Positions 61,621 to 64,000 of a stretch of DNA of 64,000 nucleotides are shown here, one piece after another. Location: NCBI RefSeq assembly GCF_024399315.1, contig NZ_CP075170.1, positions 2,232,001 through 2,296,000 of the forward strand. The letters run 5' to 3'. Below the pieces are notes generated by a model. The model did not search any database and was not told the DNA's origin. It worked only from the letters and a program-made list of their open reading frames with translations. Origin of the DNA: Chryseobacterium sp. MA9 (lineage in GTDB: Bacteria > Bacteroidota > Bacteroidia > Flavobacteriales > Weeksellaceae). Each line of letters opens with the position of its first letter. Positions within the stretch are counted from its first letter, which is position 1. A program made the translations under genes and the position numbers.

Positions 61621-62799
61621 TTAAACTTCCTGTGTTTTTGCTGTATAACCAATACCTATAATCATTGAGCTAAAGTACAAAAATTCCGGTATATTGAAAA
61701 GATTGCAGGAAGTCTGTACCAAAGTAAAGTATTGCAAAAATAACGCAAAAATCAGTTTATAGTATATATTTCCCTTTTGAATATTCCAAAATAAGGCAGC
61801 ATTTTTTACTACGGGCAAAAACTTTAAGAAATAAATAATTAATCCTAAAATACCCGTAGCCATTAAAAGCTCTAAAAAAATGTTATGTGGATGAACGCCA
61901 TCTTCAAACAATATCCTTCCTCCAAATAAAGGATTTGAATTAAATATTTCGATAGCTTTACTGAATAATGGTCCTCTGCTTGATGTATCTCCGTGTGCTA
62001 TCCACTTATACATTCTGTTGAAGCTTGTTATTTGCTCATTTCCATAATGTTGATGTAAAATAACCAAGCCTATAAATAACAAAATCAATGTAATTATATA
62101 TAACAGATATTTTTTATTTCCTTTTAAAAGAACCATGTAAAAAGAACATACAAAAACTGCTAATAACGGACTTCTCGCCATAGATTGAATCACATTAAAA
62201 AGACCCAAAAAAAGACAGAAGAATAAAAAAAATGAGTTATAATCTTTTTTACAAAACAAAAGCAAAAATAACGATATGATAAATAAAGAGGCACCTATAT
62301 GCCCATACATAATATAATAAGTACTAAAAATATGATCTAATTTTATATAACCATATATGTAATTTACAACGAGAAGACCACAGAGAATAGTAACACTATA
62401 TTTTGCTATACTTTTAAAATCTATTTTACTATAATTGATACACAATAGTGCTATACTTGGTAAAAGTACCAAAAATAAGATTCTGAAAATATCTTCATTC
62501 TCAGATCGTATTACCTCCTGATTAAAAGAATAGCTATTAAAAGAATAAATAAGCTTGATGATGTAAAAAATCCAAAATCCAACAAGACTTATTATTGAAA
62601 TATTTTTAAGATTAATATTTCTTCTTTCTCTATATATTATAAATAAAGAGAAAACAATGATAAAGATTCTATATGGTATGGAAAAATTTCTGGGATTCAT
62701 TTCAAGTGGCTTTGCAAAAGAAATGGCAATAGTATTTCCCACCATAACAGATAACAGGAATAGTTTATAAATGAAATTATTATTAATAGTAATTTTCAA
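61621..62799 (-). CDS. O-antigen ligase/polymerase-like membrane protein (Wzy_C family)
   Basis: 392 residues, with about ten to twelve hydrophobic segments. A periplasmic loop near residues 260-300 carries the HPHNIFLELL motif characteristic of O-antigen ligases and Wzy polymerases. It would polymerise repeat units or ligate glycan to lipid A-core. Sequence similarity is too low to choose. It sits between the GT4 and the PglC-like genes. Confidence 0.85.
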   Translation of the reverse strand: MKITINNNFIYKLFLLSVMVGNTIAISFAKPLEMNPRNFSIPYRIFIIVFSLFIIYRERRNINLKNISIISLVGFWIFYIIKLIYSFNSYSFNQEVIRSENEDIFRILFLVLLPSIALLCINYSKIDFKSIAKYSVTILCGLLVVNYIYGYIKLDHIFSTYYIMYGHIGASLFIISLFLLLFCKKDYNSFFLFFCLFLGLFNVIQSMARSPLLAVFVCSFYMVLLKGNKKYLLYIITLILLFIGLVILHQHYGNEQITSFNRMYKWIAHGDTSSRGPLFSKAIEIFNSNPLFGGRILFEDGVHPHNIFLELLMATGILGLIIYFLKFLPVVKNAALFWNIQKGNIYYKLIFALFLQYFTLVQTSCNLFNIPEFLYFSSMIIGIGYTAKTQEV

Positions 62800-62833
62800 A
62801 ATAAAGCCTATTTTTATTTCAACAAGTGCAAAG

Positions 62834-64000
62834 CTACTTCTTTTGCTTTACGGGATGAGATAAAATAGCATCCATATATTTTTTTCCCAACACCGGATAC
62901 GTTCTGTTTTCAAAAATCCATTTTCGGCCTTTTCCACCTATCGCAATTCTTTCTTCCGAGCTCATATTGGCATAAAATAAAATTGCATCTTTAATATCCT
63001 CTGCAGATGTACTGTTGATAAACCTACCGCAATCAGCTTCATTAATCATAGAAGGATATCCGGTATAAGAAGCAATAATTGGTTTTGCGGCCAACATATA
63101 TTCTACCACTTTGTTCATAGATTGCCCATAGTCCCATACTTTTGAATCTTTGGTAGATAAGTATAGAATATCACAAACCTGAAGAAAGTATTTAACTTCA
63201 TTTTGCTGAATTCTTTGTAAAAATGTTACATTCGTACAATCTTTTAACTGTTCTTCGTAAGATGCTCTAAGATCACCACTTCCAACTAATAAAAAATGGA
63301 TATCAGTGTTCTCTTTCATCATTTGTATTGTTTCAATAAAAGGTTCCAATGCATTCGTAACCCCCATACTTCCCGCATAGCCAATAATTACTTTACCTGA
63401 CGGTACTATTTCTAAAAACGGATTTTTTTCTTTCAGGAATTCTTCAGAATAATTTTCAGGATCAAATCCTAATGGTGAACAATGAAAAGGTTTTTTATAT
63501 CCCAGTAATTCTTCTACGTGTAAATCCAGCCTTGGCATTGTTCCTGCAACCAAATCAGCCTTTTTATATCCAAATTTTTCTATAAACCCTATCAGTAAAA
63601 CAAGAGGATGCCATTTTGAAAAACCAGCTTCCTCTGTCATCGTTAAAGGCCAGATATCACGAATTTCAAAAACTAAAAAGCTACCAAACTTCTTTTTCAG
63701 ATAGTAACCATATATGATGGTAAAAATAGAAAGTGACGAAATAATAACTGCATCTGGTTTTTCCATATTGGAAAGTTTCATCAGAAATAACTTTCTTTCA
63801 AAATCAAGCCATGACAAAATTCTGTCTATAGATGCGGTTTTAGTATATTTCTTTGTTTTAATCCATCTTATTGCCACCCCATCCTGTTCTTCATCATTAT
63901 AGATTTTATCAGTTTCAGGACAATTCGTAAAATGATTTGCATCTGATGTTATTAATAAAGCTTCATTTCCCATTTTTTTAAACTCTCTCGCCAGATAAAA
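62834..64000 (-). CDS. Glycosyltransferase family 4 (5' end outside window)
   Basis: At least 388 codons visible. The frame stays open through the right edge (codons for FYLAREFKK precede the ATG at 63971-63973), so the start is outside. The GT-B/GT4 pattern includes IGYAGSMGVTNALE (nucleotide-sugar phosphate loop) and the EYMLAAKPIIASYTGYPSM donor-binding motif. It resembles WbuB-type transferases that add fucosamine or similar sugars in O-antigens. Confidence 0.88.
   Translation of the reverse strand, partial: FYLAREFKKMGNEALLITSDANHFTNCPETDKIYNDEEQDGVAIRWIKTKKYTKTASIDRILSWLDFERKLFLMKLSNMEKPDAVIISSLSIFTIIYGYYLKKKFGSFLVFEIRDIWPLTMTEEAGFSKWHPLVLLIGFIEKFGYKKADLVAGTMPRLDLHVEELLGYKKPFHCSPLGFDPENYSEEFLKEKNPFLEIVPSGKVIIGYAGSMGVTNALEPFIETIQMMKENTDIHFLLVGSGDLRASYEEQLKDCTNVTFLQRIQQNEVKYFLQVCDILYLSTKDSKVWDYGQSMNKVVEYMLAAKPIIASYTGYPSMINEADCGRFINSTSAEDIKDAILFYANMSSEERIAIGGKGRKWIFENRTYPVLGKKYMDAILSHPVKQKK

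Noticed and set aside
1..64000. tRNA, rRNA, CRISPR array or prophage
   Set aside because: No cloverleaf-like segments, spaced direct repeat arrays, transposase, integrase or phage structural genes were recognised. Absence by eye is not proof for short RNA genes.

Overview
The window looks like a chromosomal segment of a Chryseobacterium-type bacterium (Bacteroidota, Flavobacteriia, Weeksellaceae). The evidence is low GC with very AT-rich spacers, almost no Shine-Dalgarno sequences, promoters of the TTTG / TAnnTTTG type, many rho-independent hairpins shared by convergent genes, type IX secretion (T9SS) sorting domains, the T9SS regulator PorX, a fused LpxC-FabZ, and a GH92 mannosidase. No rRNA, tRNA, CRISPR array, transposase or prophage gene was seen. 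Gene content is mostly core, with one accessory glycan locus at the right end.

Layout. 0-2.3 kb: the end of polyphosphate kinase overlapping ppx, then an epimerase-like gene overlapping a 49-residue membrane peptide. 2.4-6.1 kb: a 1012-residue T9SS-exported multidomain protein and a DUF3060 protein. 6.1-7.6 kb: a Mrp/NifU Fe-S assembly pair. 8.3-13.4 kb: GH92 alpha-mannosidase, a PhyH-type dioxygenase and a dicarboxylate/amino-acid symporter. 13.5-19.4 kb: two BON-domain proteins, a large outer-membrane barrel protein and a CocE-type hydrolase. 19.4-21.0 kb: AlkB and an AraC-methyltransferase fusion (alkylation repair). 21.1-24.4 kb: agmatinase and arginine decarboxylase (putrescine synthesis) around a HAD phosphatase. 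24.5-30.3 kb: a lipoprotein phosphatase, thiamine diphosphokinase overlapping a cobalamin adenosyltransferase, a TonB receptor and a lipoprotein. 30.4-36.9 kb: DinB, WYL and Crp/Fnr regulators, AhpD-like protein, an exporter ABC protein, LptB and a TM2 protein. 37-41 kb: a double-glycine-leader peptide gene (not an annotated-size ORF), hemB, a protein that is almost only a T9SS sorting domain, and a NatAB-like ABC pair.

41.1-49.3 kb is a leftward run: HD phosphohydrolase, lpxD, lpxC-fabZ, lpxA, a small secreted protein, efp, an lpxD paralogue and sucD, then a porin. It ties lipid A synthesis to translation factor EF-P and the TCA cycle. 49.4-54.4 kb: S41 peptidase, PorX, YciI, exonuclease III and RlpA. 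54.4-56.7 kb: two orphan secreted proteins in unusually long AT-rich spacers. 56.7-58.0 kb: RimO. 58.0-64.0 kb: a surface-glycan cluster (rfbC, two initiating sugar transferases, PglE-like aminotransferase, PglD-like acetyltransferase, Wzy-like polymerase, GT4), which runs off the right end.

The most notable things are the Cys-rich GG-leader peptide at 36962-37108, at least four families of dispersed intergenic palindromic repeats, a probable leaderless lpxD promoter, TTCTACAA repeats between hemB and the mini-T9SS protein, and lineage-type oddities (LptB with a 110-residue tail, Mrp with no CxxC).
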